A DNA stretch of 36,040 bases from Clostridia bacterium (GCA_017522795.1 JAFWXZ010000056.1:1-36040); one strand, 5' to 3'; counted from the stretch's first letter, positions 16,108 through 24,747 are shown. The notes: generated by a model from the letters alone, not told the origin. Program-made: numbers and translations.

Positions 16108-17182
16108 AGCAATTGTCTCTCCCTTTGCCATGATCTCGCTATCATTATTTATCATCATCGGTACAATTCATATGGCAACCGACCTGTCGGCTGAGCTTGC
16201 CGATCTTATTAACGGAAGCATCTCCCAAGGATTTCGCAGACTTATGGCATCGATTGGCGAGATTTTTCCATTCTCGCTCTTTGAGCTTCTTATAGCCTGC
16301 CTGCCGATTATCCTATTTTTCGTAATTTACAGGGCAGTGAAGGTCTTTCCTGACAGCGAGAGGCGCCTAAGATTCGTTATCAATCTTGCCGCGGTGATCC
16401 TGCTTATATACTCTGGGCATCTGCTTGCCCTCGGTGTTGGTCACAACACCACCTCCATTTCCACTAAAATGGAGCTTAGCGAGGTGGAGGTGACGAGGGA
16501 TAATCTCATTGAAACGCTTACCTCGCTTCGTGACGAGGTAAACTCGCTTGCGGATGAGGTACCGAGAGATGAAAACGGAGTGTTTACCCACGGCTATACC
16601 TATGCCCAGCTTAGCAAAGAATACAGCGATGCATATATCGAGCTTGCAAAGCTTTACGACTTTCCCGAGGGCTATTACTCTACCGCCAAGGGCGTTATGG
16701 TAAGCGAGGTTATGTCCTATCTTGGAATCGGCGGCATATACACCTACGTGACGGGTGAGGCTAATATAAACACCAATTATCCCGATTATGTCACCACCTT
16801 TACCGTGGCTCACGAGATGTCCCACCAGCGCGGCTTTATGCGTGAAAATGAAGCTAATTTTATGGCATATCTCCTCACCTCGACCTCTGACGATGCTGGC
16901 ATCCGCTACAGCGGAGCGCTTAATATGTACAGCTATTTTGCCTCCGCGCTATATAAAACCGATAGGGACGCTTATTATGAGATAGTATCGGGGCTTTCGG
17001 ATCTTGCAAGAACCGACATTCGCGCCTCAAATGCGGTGACAGAGAAGTACGGTGACACTATTTTTGAGGAGATCTCCGACTTTATAAACGACTTCTATCT
17101 CACCTCAAGCGGCAGCGGCGGAATTATCAGCTATAGCCGCGTTGTACAGCTTGTTTTAGCATACCGATACGGCTCGGATTAA
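16091..17182 (+). CDS. DUF3810-like membrane protein with a zinc metalloprotease motif
   Basis: A 363-residue protein with three predicted membrane helices (about residues 12-28, 62-83 and 93-112) followed by a large soluble part. AHEMSHQRGFMRENEANF contains HEMSH (241-245) with Glu at 252 and 254, the arrangement of a gluzincin-type zinc protease. It resembles the DUF3810 family, for which no substrate is known. It lies between queG (17-bp overlap) and murA, so it may act near the cell wall, but this is inference. The ribosome site AAAGGCGG lies inside the queG 3' end. The zinc residues look intact, so an active peptidase is plausible. Confidence 0.8.
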   Translation: MSKKLKAIVSPFAMISLSLFIIIGTIHMATDLSAELADLINGSISQGFRRLMASIGEIFPFSLFELLIACLPIILFFVIYRAVKVFPDSERRLRFVINLAAVILLIYSGHLLALGVGHNTTSISTKMELSEVEVTRDNLIETLTSLRDEVNSLADEVPRDENGVFTHGYTYAQLSKEYSDAYIELAKLYDFPEGYYSTAKGVMVSEVMSYLGIGGIYTYVTGEANINTNYPDYVTTFTVAHEMSHQRGFMRENEANFMAYLLTSTSDDAGIRYSGALNMYSYFASALYKTDRDAYYEIVSGLSDLARTDIRASNAVTEKYGDTIFEEISDFINDFYLTSSGSGGIISYSRVVQLVLAYRYGSD

Positions 17183-17234
17183 CCGAAATTACTTCTCTCG
17201 AATATGATATAACATCATTCGCTTGGGAGAAATT

Positions 17235-18458
17235 ATGAAAAAAATTATCGTAAACGGCGGTAGAAAATTGCAGGGCGATTTAACAGTCAGCGGATCAAAA
17301 AACGCCGCTCTGCCCATTATTTTCGCCTGTATTTTAACAAACGGCGTGTCCGAGATAGATAACCTGCCCGACATCGGCGACGTCCGCGCGGCGCTTGCAT
17401 TGCTTAGTTCATTTGGCGCGAAAATCGAGCGTCGGGGCAGTCTTACCTTCATCGATACCCGCGAGCTTTCTTATATTGATCCCGACGTCTCGCTCACCTC
17501 GAAAATACGCGCCTCTACCTATCTTTTGGGCTCTTGTCTCTCACGCTTTGGCAGATGCCCTATGCTCATCTTTGGCGGCTGTAATTTTTCATACCGACCG
17601 ATAGATATGCATATTGATGCCTGTCTTGCTCTTGGCGCGCACATTGACGGCGATGTAATAACTGCCGATCGACTAAAGGGAAACGTAATCAGCTTCCGCT
17701 GCCCCTCGGTTGGTGCAACCGTCAATTCCATTCTCCTCGCCGCCTCGGCAGAGGGAGAAACGCTCCTTCGCGGCTGTGCAGTCGAGCCTCACATAGACGC
17801 ACTTATCGATTTCTTAAACTCCTGTGGTGCAAGCATCATCCGTCAGGGCAGGGAGATCCGCATATGTGGAAGAGAGCTTCACGGAGGCAAAATTACCGTT
17901 ATCGGCGATTATATCGAGGCGGGCAGCTATATTGCTCTCGGGCTTATGTGCGGCTCGGTTAGAGTGAAAAACGCGCCTCTCTCCCATATGTCAGCTGTTC
18001 TCGACTGCTTCAGCACCCTCGGCGCTACATTTTCATTTGAGGATAACTTCATCTCCGCGCATTTATCTTCAAAAAACTTTCTTTCTCTGACAACAGCGCC
18101 CTATCCTGCCTTCCCCACCGATCTTCAGCCGATTTTTGCGCCACTTATGGCAGTCATATCGGGCGGTGAGATAATCGACACCGTCTGGCGCGAGCGTTTT
18201 GGCTATCTCGATTCACTCTCGCATTTTGGCATTCTGTCGCATAGAGAGGATAATCGCGCGCGCATTTTCAGATCAAAGATCCACAGCGGTAAGACTGTTG
18301 CCCCGGATCTTCGCGGCGGAATGGCATGCCTTATGACCGCCCTTGCGGCAGAGGGGCAGAGTGAGATAGACTCACTTGAAATAATCCTCCGCGGCTATGA
18401 AAATTTAGAAAAAAAGCTCCGCACACTCGGCGCGGAGATAAAAATACAAGATACATAA
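17235..18458 (+). CDS. murA: UDP-N-acetylglucosamine 1-carboxyvinyltransferase
   Basis: A 407-residue protein catalysing the first committed step of peptidoglycan synthesis. SGSKNAALPI carries Lys22 and Asn23, matching the MurA numbering. The active-site loop FGGCNFSYRPIDMHI has Cys116, equivalent to Cys115 of the E. coli enzyme, so fosfomycin sensitivity is predicted. PTDLQP and the C-terminal DLRGGMACLMTALAAEG are also typical. The loop is slightly unusual: GGCNFSYRP rather than GGCxIGxRP. The ATG at 17235 follows GGGAGAAATT; an upstream TTG at 17223 is less likely. Clostridia often have two murA copies, so this may be one of a pair. Confidence 0.94.
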   Translation: MKKIIVNGGRKLQGDLTVSGSKNAALPIIFACILTNGVSEIDNLPDIGDVRAALALLSSFGAKIERRGSLTFIDTRELSYIDPDVSLTSKIRASTYLLGSCLSRFGRCPMLIFGGCNFSYRPIDMHIDACLALGAHIDGDVITADRLKGNVISFRCPSVGATVNSILLAASAEGETLLRGCAVEPHIDALIDFLNSCGASIIRQGREIRICGRELHGGKITVIGDYIEAGSYIALGLMCGSVRVKNAPLSHMSAVLDCFSTLGATFSFEDNFISAHLSSKNFLSLTTAPYPAFPTDLQPIFAPLMAVISGGEIIDTVWRERFGYLDSLSHFGILSHREDNRARIFRSKIHSGKTVAPDLRGGMACLMTALAAEGQSEIDSLEIILRGYENLEKKLRTLGAEIKIQDT

Positions 18459-18472
18459 AAAGGTACGAAACA

Positions 18473-19315
18473 ATGAAAAGAATTCTCACAGTGCAGGATA
18501 TTTCCTGCGTCGGCAGATGCTCGCTTACAGTCGCTCTGCCAATCATTTCTGCGGCAGGCGTTGAGGCGGGAGTGCTTCCCACTGCCGTTTTGTCCACGCA
18601 TACCATGTTCCCAAAATTCACATTCTGTGATCTCACGGACGAGATTGAGGGCATATCAAAGACCTTTACCGAGCTTGGTCTTGGCTTTGACGCTATTTAT
18701 ACAGGCTACCTTGGCTCCTTCCGCCAGCTTGGCTTGGTTTCAGAGCTTATCGACCGTCACAAGACCGAAAATTGTATGGTGGTTATCGATCCCGCTATGG
18801 CGGACAACGGTAAGCTTTATAAGGGCTTCACTCCCGAGTTTGCGCGCGCCATGGCAGAGCTCTGCGGCAAGGCGGATCTAATCATTCCTAACTTGACCGA
18901 GGCTGCGTTTATGCTTGATATCCCCTATAACCCCGATTATGACGAGGATTATATCCGCGATGTGTTAAAGAGGCTCTGCGGACTTGGCGCAAAGCGCGCT
19001 GCTCTGACGGGCATTACCTTTGATCCCACAAAGCTTGGCACCTATGCCTACGACAGCACCACCGACAGCTTCTTCTCTTACTTCAATGAAGTAAAGCCTG
19101 TGGCTTATCACGGCACAGGTGACATCTTCGCATCCGCCACACTCGGCGCATTGATGCGCGGTCACAGTGTGGAAAGCTCTCTTGCTGTAGCCGTAGACTA
19201 TACTCTCGAGTGTATAAAGCTCACTATGGCAGACGAGGACCGCCGTACCTATGGCGTAAACTTCGAGCAGGCTATCCCTTATTATATTGAGAGATTAAAG
19301 AAAACCAATATATAG
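18473..19315 (+). CDS. pdxY: Pyridoxal/pyridoxamine kinase
   Basis: A 280-residue ribokinase-family protein. QDISCVGRCSLTVALPIISAAGVEAGVLPTAVLSTHT is the PdxK/PdxY N-terminal substrate region. DPAMADNGKLY, IIPNLTEAAFML and the anion-hole motif HGTGDIFAS with the catalytic Asp follow. It phosphorylates pyridoxal or pyridoxamine to make the PLP cofactor, salvaging vitamin B6. It is 14 bp after murA and ends the operon. The choice between PdxK and PdxY names is not certain, since either may accept several vitamers. Confidence 0.9.
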   Translation: MKRILTVQDISCVGRCSLTVALPIISAAGVEAGVLPTAVLSTHTMFPKFTFCDLTDEIEGISKTFTELGLGFDAIYTGYLGSFRQLGLVSELIDRHKTENCMVVIDPAMADNGKLYKGFTPEFARAMAELCGKADLIIPNLTEAAFMLDIPYNPDYDEDYIRDVLKRLCGLGAKRAALTGITFDPTKLGTYAYDSTTDSFFSYFNEVKPVAYHGTGDIFASATLGALMRGHSVESSLAVAVDYTLECIKLTMADEDRRTYGVNFEQAIPYYIERLKKTNI

Positions 19316-19348
19316 CGGATGCTTCATTCAGGCATAACCAAACGAAAA

Positions 19349-19386
19349 AAAGGCAGGGGCATAAAACAATACGAGCCTCTGCCTTT
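19349..19386. terminator. Bidirectional terminator after the pyridoxal kinase
   Basis: A 12-bp stem with one G-U pair (arms 19349-19360 and 19375-19386) around a 14-nt loop. The minus strand is followed by seven Ts, so it also ends transcripts coming from yajC-TIGR04086. Confidence 0.75.
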
Positions 19387-19456
19387 AATAACTATTAAAG
19401 AGAAAATTGAGATCAAAACCTTCGGTTTTCTCTATTTTTATTTGGTTTTCGTTTTA

Positions 19457-19510
19457 TCGTCGTTTTTTCGCTCGACGTATTTATATACGCCTATCGCTCA
19501 AAAACGGCGA
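19457..19510. repeat. Long imperfect palindrome in the gene-free stretch
   Basis: The two halves mirror each other around ~19484 (TCGTCGTTTTTTCGCTCGAC on the left against the complement of ATCGCTCAAAAACGGCGA on the right), with a perfect inner CGTAT/ATACG hairpin. It lies in the ~240 bp between the pdxY terminator and the TIGR04086 gene, which holds no credible gene. Confidence 0.5.
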
Positions 19511-19550
19511 TTTCTGCTCTGAATCAAGCTATCCACGAAAGGTTCTTCGC

Positions 19551-19612
19551 ATTAAGAATTCAGTTCTCTGTGAAAACAAAGCTAATTTTTTTGATTTTAC
19601 TGAATTCTTAAT
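19551..19612. repeat. 14-bp perfect inverted repeat flanking a 34-bp AT-rich spacer
   Basis: ATTAAGAATTCAGT (19551-19564) and its exact complement (19599-19612). It has the shape of a small palindromic intergenic element. It does not end in a U-run and so is not an obvious terminator. Confidence 0.6.
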
Positions 19613-19624
19613 GACTCGGCCCCT

Positions 19625-20032
19625 TTAATGCTTCCGATGGCTGCGACGCTCTCTCTTTTTTCCAAGAAAGGCAGAGCCCACCGCCACACCGATAAAGCAT
19701 ATGTAGTTCATAAACGCACCGAGCGATACCTTGCCCGCACATATTATCACGTTGATCAGCAGCATTATCAGTACAACCGCAAGAGCCACCAGGGCAGAGA
19801 ATCCGACTCCCCCATCCCCCTTGATTCTTGTGCAGATAATTCCCGTTATTGCTGCCGAAATCAGCATAACCGCAAGTGAGATAAGGCCTAAGTTGCCGGT
19901 CGGATCATCGAGTCCGCTTGCCACGAGCGCACCGACGACGGATAATAAAACGATCACTCCGCCCGACAGCCCAAGACATATAAGAAAGCTCCTTGGCGTA
20001 CTATCGCCCAAAGCCCGTCTACCTTTTTGCAT
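19625..20032 (-). CDS. TIGR04086-type four-helix membrane protein
   Basis: A 135-residue protein made of four hydrophobic helices (about 17-39, 48-67, 79-98 and 104-122). It has a short charged N-terminus and a basic C-terminal tail GKKRERRSHRKH. Length, helix spacing and position just after yajC fit the TIGR04086 (YrzE-like) family of Bacillota, whose function is unknown. The ribosome site GGAGG is 7 bp from the ATG and forms the end of the 3' arm of a 12-bp hairpin, so expression may be limited. It could support the Sec machinery by association with YajC, but there is no direct evidence. Confidence 0.75.
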   Translation of the reverse strand: MQKGRRALGDSTPRSFLICLGLSGGVIVLLSVVGALVASGLDDPTGNLGLISLAVMLISAAITGIICTRIKGDGGVGFSALVALAVVLIMLLINVIICAGKVSLGAFMNYICFIGVAVGSAFLGKKRERRSHRKH

Positions 20033-20039
20033 AAGAAAA

Positions 20040-20073
20040 CCTCCGAATAAGTCTATATAAGCTTATTCGGAGG
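20040..20073 (-). promoter_or_regulatory. Hairpin between yajC and the TIGR04086 gene that holds its ribosome site
   Basis: Perfect 12-bp stem (20062-20073 with 20040-20051) and a 10-nt loop. On the minus strand the 3' arm ends in GGAGG followed by TTTTCTT and then the ATG. The same hairpin with its T-run can act as a partial terminator for yajC and as a ribosome-site mask for the next gene. Confidence 0.75.
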
Positions 20074-20085
20074 ACTTCTAATTTA

Positions 20086-20538
20086 TTACTTCTTTTTTCT
20101 GTCAAAGAAGCTAAACTTTTTCTTAGGCTCCTCGGCGGGCTGCTCAGCAGACTCATCCTTGGTCTCGGGAGCGGTGAGGTCGGCAACGCGAACGTCAACG
20201 CTTCTGATAGCTGCCTTGAGGAATCTGATGTGGGTCTTTTCCTTGGTGGTCTCAAGCACGAAGGTCTCTTCCTTGATGGAAACAACCTTACCGATGATAC
20301 CGCCGATAGTAGTAACCTCATCGCCTACCTGAAGGCCGTCACGCATATTCTGCGCTTCCTGATCTCTCTTCTTCTGGCTGCGGGAGGTGAACCACCACAT
20401 AGCTACGAGCATGAGGATCATGATGATGGGCATTGCCATACCGCCAAGAAGATCGCCACCTGTGGGGGTAGTGTTGGTGCCGCCTGCGCTGCCTGCGCCA
20501 TCGGTAGCGGCATCAAGAAGGAATGTTAAAAGGTTCAT
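20086..20538 (-). CDS. yajC: Preprotein translocase subunit YajC
   Basis: A 150-residue protein with one membrane helix (about residues 32-52, MAMPIIMILMLVAMWWFTSR). It has the YajC core QNMRDGLQVGDEVTTIGGIIGKVVSI and a long acidic/basic C-terminal tail ending in KKKFSFFDRKKK. YajC is an accessory subunit of the SecDF complex; secDF is not in the window, though secA is. The N-terminal Gly/Thr-rich segment is somewhat long. It is transcribed from a clear promoter at 20575-20603. Confidence 0.93.
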   Translation of the reverse strand: MNLLTFLLDAATDGAGSAGGTNTTPTGGDLLGGMAMPIIMILMLVAMWWFTSRSQKKRDQEAQNMRDGLQVGDEVTTIGGIIGKVVSIKEETFVLETTKEKTHIRFLKAAIRSVDVRVADLTAPETKDESAEQPAEEPKKKFSFFDRKKK

Positions 20539-20574
20539 TGGTCTATCTCCTGTGTTTTTTTATTTTTCTTATAC

Positions 20575-20603
20575 ATTATACATTGTATTTTTGAATAATT
20601 CAA
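20575..20603 (-). promoter_or_regulatory. Promoter of yajC
   Basis: Minus strand TTGAAT (20603-20598), 17-bp spacer, TATAAT (20580-20575). The 5' untranslated region is ~30 nt with an AGGAG ribosome site. Confidence 0.78.
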
Positions 20604-20676
20604 GAACATTTTGCATTCTTTTTCATAAAATGAAGAAAAAGTGTGAAAAATGTGCCGAAAACCTGGTTTTTTCCTA

Positions 20677-23600
20677 TTACGCAATAGGCTTTGGGGGATT
20701 ACCCTTGGTGCGATTCTTTTCAGCCGAGTTTACAATAGAGCGCACGACTCTGCCGGGAGAGAGCCACCAATCGCGGCTCCACACACGCATAACCGTCCAG
20801 CCGCGTCCTTCGAGGAACTTGGGCTTGTAAACGTCGCGCTCCATAGCCGATGCCGAGGAGGCAAAGGCATCCTTGTCAAGCTCCACGCCGATAAGGTACT
20901 TGTCGGATTTGTCGTCGTATACCGCGAGCGAGATTCGGCTGTTCTTGTTTCCGAGGCCGATGTCAACCTTGTATCCAAGCTTTTCGATCCTCTCCTTCAT
21001 CTGCTCCTCAATGCTGGGGGTAGAGGTAAGGCGGCGAAGCTCGGAGGTGTTGTCAACGGCAGGGCAGAGTGCGCGCAGAATTGCCGCCGCGTGCTCCTTA
21101 TCACCGTTTGAAACCGATCTGACGTATGACAGATATTCGCGCAGAAGTCTTGGTCCCTCATTCTTTGAGGCATCAACCTTAAGATCCTCGGGCTCAATAC
21201 TGGTGACCACAATTATCTTGGTCTTCGCTCTCGTTATGGCGACGTTAAGACGGTTCTCGCCACCCTCGGTGGAAAGCGAGCCGAAATTGGTGTATACCTT
21301 GCCGGTCTCGTTCGGCGCGTATCCAATAGAGAAGATGATTATATCTCTCTCATCACCCTGCACGTTTTCAAGGTTCTTGATGAACAGGCCTATGTCCTCG
21401 CCACCCTCCATTCTGGTCTTCTCGGTGGCGATCTGAATACGGAACTTCGCATCCTTTTGCGCTTCCTTATCTATCGCGTCAGCAATAGCGGCCTGCTGAT
21501 CACTGTTGAAGGTAATAACGCCGATGCTCTCGTTGTGCTTTCTGGTGGAGAGAATATTTTTGATAAGCTCAACTACCTTCTGCGCCTCTGCTATATTCTT
21601 TCTGTCGATCCAACGTCCGTTGACCTTGTATCTCTCCATAGGCTTTGCGCTACGGCCCGTGTAGATATTGGGCGCAACCTGAAGATTGCCCGAGTAGAAG
21701 GCGCAGTTAGAGAAGTCGATAAGCTCCTGATGGCGGCTTCTGTAGTGATAGGTCAGATTTGCGCTGTTGTATCTCGCTACCGCAAGATCAAGCAGGCTCT
21801 CTACCTCAAGGGCTGCCTGAAGCGATGGATCGTCAACGTTCTCATTCTCCTGACCGAGGAATCGCTTCATGAAGGTAGCCGAGGGACGAAGCTGCTTTGC
21901 ATCACCCGCAACCACGATATTCTTACCACGGTAGATGGTGGGAATGGTGCTTTCGATAAACACCTGTGACGCCTCGTCGAAGATAACTATATCAAACAGG
22001 TTTTTCTCAAGGGGAAGAAGGGAGGAAACGTTTTCGGGCGAGAGCAGCCAGCAGGGGAACAGTGAGAAGATATAGCTTCCGTATACCTCCATAGCCTTTC
22101 TGATCGCCCAGTGCTTCTTGTCCTTGGATATTTGGTAGAGATAATCCTTCGCGTCCTCTGCGTTCTGGTACAGCTCCTGATACTCGCGGCAGGCAATGCC
22201 GTGGCAGATCTTCTGGGAAACTGCAAGCTGGGATTCCTTGAGCTTGTAGATCCTTGCGGAGATGTTGGGATAGTCCACCACCTTTGCAAGCTGATCCTTC
22301 AGCTTTTCCTCGCATACGGTGATCTCGTGATACATGCGTATTACGGGGATCTTTTCTATGATCTCAAGGTAGTTGGGATAATTTCTGCTCGCCTCGTAGG
22401 CAAAGTTCAGTATATCCAACATATTCTTGTCAAGGGTGCTGAGCAGCATGCTTACGTCGCGCTGCTCAATATATTTGTCAAGCGCCTCGTGTACCAGCTT
22501 GATATACGAAGTATTACCTCTGAGAATATTGTCAATGACCGAGATATAACCGTCCTTGGTCATAACCTTGTAAAGACAGTCGTACTCCTTAACGAACTCA
22601 CCGATAACACGGAGAGTTTCCTTCATCTTTGCCTCTATCTCCTTGGATTTGAAGCCGCGGAAGAGGGGATTGGGATTTTCAAGTCGGCACTCCATTTTTG
22701 CGACCGCGTGGAGTGTGGCGGGGTTGTCAAGCATGGCGTAGTGAGCCAGAACCTGTCTTGTATAAGGATACTTCGTGATGTTGAAGAAGCCCTTGCGCGA
22801 CTTCTGAATTTCAGATAGCCTTTGCTTGACCTCTGCAATGGTGGGAATGTCTATATCGTCACGCATGCAGTCGATTATGGGATTCTTCTCCTTCGCCAGA
22901 GCGTAGGAGTAGTAGGTATCTATAATGTTGTTAGCCCTGATGGTGAACATAGCGTCGGACAGCTCCTTGTAGTTAAGAGCCATAAGATCGTGGCTTTCTA
23001 TCATTCGCAGATATACCGCGTATTCGCCCGAGCCCTTTTGGAGCATATAAGAGGATGAATACATATCCGACAGCGAGAGGCCAAAGGACTGCTTATCGTT
23101 CAGCACATGGTTGATGTCGTCCAGCAGCTTTTCCTGCGCATCGATCTTGCCCTGGATCTCGGTGTATTCGTTGACCAGAGCCTGAATGTCAATGTGCTGA
23201 TCCTCCTCGCTTCTCTTGTGCGCCTCGTAGACCCGCTCGTAGAAGGCGTGCTTTTGCTTACCCTCGTCGTTGACGTACATTGCCTTCTCGTTAAGAGTGC
23301 CGAGACGGGAGAATACAACGTCAAGGGCTGCTTTCTTCTGCGAGACCACAAGAACACGCTTCTTTTTGCAGAGCGCGTCGGTGATAACGTTTACGATGGT
23401 CTGCGACTTACCCGTGCCGGGAGGGCCGTAGATAACCATGTTTCCAAGGCTGTCAACCTTCTTGACGACTTCTGACTGGGCGAAGTCAAGCATCTTTACG
23501 ATATAGCTTGCCTTAGTGACACTTTTCCTTGCTCGAAGAGGTCTCTTGAATTTGATCTTCGGCTTGAAGACGAATTTCTTCTTGCCAAACTTTCCACCGG

Positions 23601-24507
23601 TGCGGAGCAGCTCGTCTATTGCATCGTTAGTGAGATTCTTCTTCTCAAGCACGCAGTAGTCGTTGTATATGGAGTTGGAGAGGGGAAATCTTCCCAGCAC
23701 CGCCGCGTGTCTTACCGACAGATCTGTTCTCGATGCCTCGGGCTCTTTGAATCTCGAGTAATTGTATATATTTTTCGACGCCTTGCAGTCTATTCTGATT
23801 CTCGCGTTGCCAAGATATTTGATAAGCGAAAGCAGACTTCTGAAGGGGGAGAGATCGTCGAACTCGGTTTCGAGCTCGTCCACGTTCATTCTCTTTGACT
23901 GGGCGTACGCAAGTATAAGAGCCTTGTTTATCTGTATCTTTTCATTACCTCTGAAGCGGATATCAACGGTCTCCTCGTCAACGATGTCAATCTTGACGGG
24001 GAATAGCATAAGAGGAGCTTTTATAAGCGTCTTCTGCGGACCCTGCTGGATAGAGCCGAAAACGAAGGGATAACCGATGTAAAGATCGTTCTTACCTGTC
24101 TCGCGCTCGATCTCCTCAACCTCGCGCTTCAACTCGGTGAGCTTGGTGACCTCAGCCTCCACAAGCCTCGTCTGCTCGGAGGTTATCTTCTTTTTTCTGC
24201 CGAACATACGTCGCGCAAATTCTTCCGCCGAGCTTGCGTTATTCTCCTCCTCGGTAGCCTCGCCGCCGGGAGTGCCGAGATTGGCGATAAGCTCCGGTGT
24301 CTCCTCGTGGCTGATAAGCGACAGTGGCTCCTTGCCCGCGGACCAAAGGAATTTGATAAGCTCGTTTACCTTATCCTCACGTCCCTCGAAGATCCGACCT
24401 ATATCGTATGCGCCCTTTCGGACGATATTCTTTAAATATAAACACTTGTTCTTGCCGCCTATCTCAATAAGGCGTTCTTTGTAATAAGTGTATATACCTT
24501 TACCCAT
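20677..24507 (-). CDS. Large superfamily 1 helicase (DUF4011-like) with C-terminal REase-like (MTES_1575-type) domain
   Basis: A 1276-residue protein. Residues ~1-330 form an N-terminal region like that of DUF4011 helicases. The motor starts with Walker A GPPGTGKS (361-368). A ~450-residue insertion precedes Walker B DEAS (844-847); GDAKQL (868-873), HYRSRH (921-926), VQGDERDIIIFS (1049-1060) and NVAITRAK (1088-1095) follow, the full SF1 set. Residues ~1165-1260 (GYKVDIGLG... LIGVELDKDAFASS... YKPKFLEGRGWTVMRVWSRDWW) resemble the MTES_1575 restriction-endonuclease-like fold. The protein probably uses ATP to move on nucleic acid and may cut it. It stands alone among housekeeping genes. Defence against foreign DNA is an inference, since similar architectures occur in defence loci. 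No frameshift is seen. The ribosome site (AAAGG, 14 nt away) is weak. Confidence 0.85.
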   Translation of the reverse strand: MGKGIYTYYKERLIEIGGKNKCLYLKNIVRKGAYDIGRIFEGREDKVNELIKFLWSAGKEPLSLISHEETPELIANLGTPGGEATEEENNASSAEEFARRMFGRKKKITSEQTRLVEAEVTKLTELKREVEEIERETGKNDLYIGYPFVFGSIQQGPQKTLIKAPLMLFPVKIDIVDEETVDIRFRGNEKIQINKALILAYAQSKRMNVDELETEFDDLSPFRSLLSLIKYLGNARIRIDCKASKNIYNYSRFKEPEASRTDLSVRHAAVLGRFPLSNSIYNDYCVLEKKNLTNDAIDELLRTGGKFGKKKFVFKPKIKFKRPLRARKSVTKASYIVKMLDFAQSEVVKKVDSLGNMVIYGPPGTGKSQTIVNVITDALCKKKRVLVVSQKKAALDVVFSRLGTLNEKAMYVNDEGKQKHAFYERVYEAHKRSEEDQHIDIQALVNEYTEIQGKIDAQEKLLDDINHVLNDKQSFGLSLSDMYSSSYMLQKGSGEYAVYLRMIESHDLMALNYKELSDAMFTIRANNIIDTYYSYALAKEKNPIIDCMRDDIDIPTIAEVKQRLSEIQKSRKGFFNITKYPYTRQVLAHYAMLDNPATLHAVAKMECRLENPNPLFRGFKSKEIEAKMKETLRVIGEFVKEYDCLYKVMTKDGYISVIDNILRGNTSYIKLVHEALDKYIEQRDVSMLLSTLDKNMLDILNFAYEASRNYPNYLEIIEKIPVIRMYHEITVCEEKLKDQLAKVVDYPNISARIYKLKESQLAVSQKICHGIACREYQELYQNAEDAKDYLYQISKDKKHWAIRKAMEVYGSYIFSLFPCWLLSPENVSSLLPLEKNLFDIVIFDEASQVFIESTIPTIYRGKNIVVAGDAKQLRPSATFMKRFLGQENENVDDPSLQAALEVESLLDLAVARYNSANLTYHYRSRHQELIDFSNCAFYSGNLQVAPNIYTGRSAKPMERYKVNGRWIDRKNIAEAQKVVELIKNILSTRKHNESIGVITFNSDQQAAIADAIDKEAQKDAKFRIQIATEKTRMEGGEDIGLFIKNLENVQGDERDIIIFSIGYAPNETGKVYTNFGSLSTEGGENRLNVAITRAKTKIIVVTSIEPEDLKVDASKNEGPRLLREYLSYVRSVSNGDKEHAAAILRALCPAVDNTSELRRLTSTPSIEEQMKERIEKLGYKVDIGLGNKNSRISLAVYDDKSDKYLIGVELDKDAFASSASAMERDVYKPKFLEGRGWTVMRVWSRDWWLSPGRVVRSIVNSAEKNRTKGNPPKPIA

Positions 24508-24538
24508 TTATGTGACCGTACCTTTCTGTCGGGCGCAG

Positions 24539-24548
24539 GTGACGTCAC
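24539..24548. promoter_or_regulatory. 10-bp palindrome in the helicase leader
   Basis: GTGACGTCAC is a perfect palindrome about 30 bp upstream of the helicase start. It lies inside a longer AGGTGA...TCACCT inverted repeat on the minus strand. It could be an operator or an RNA hairpin; the function is unknown. Confidence 0.35.
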
Positions 24549-24616
24549 GTAATATCACCTAAATGACATAGCTTTTTACCCGAACGATTATATTTTTACA
24601 GATTTTTACATTTAAA

Positions 24617-24645
24617 ATTATACCACAAGACAATGGAAAAATCAA
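24617..24645 (-). promoter_or_regulatory. Promoter of the helicase gene
   Basis: Minus strand TTGATT (24645-24640), 17-bp spacer, extended -10 TGGTATAAT (24625-24617). The leader is ~105 nt, longer than most here, and contains the GTGACGTCAC palindrome. Confidence 0.7.
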
Positions 24646-24747
24646 CATACAAAAGGGCAAAAAAGTATATAATTTTAAAAATATTTGGAACATATCTTTA
24701 CAAAAACACTTGTTTTTGTAAGAAAACCGCGAGAAAGGAGAAAAAAT

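Noticed and set aside
19319-19522. 67-residue open frame after the pyridoxal kinase
   Set aside because: It starts upstream of and reads through the terminator hairpin, is AT-driven, and has no convincing ribosome site.
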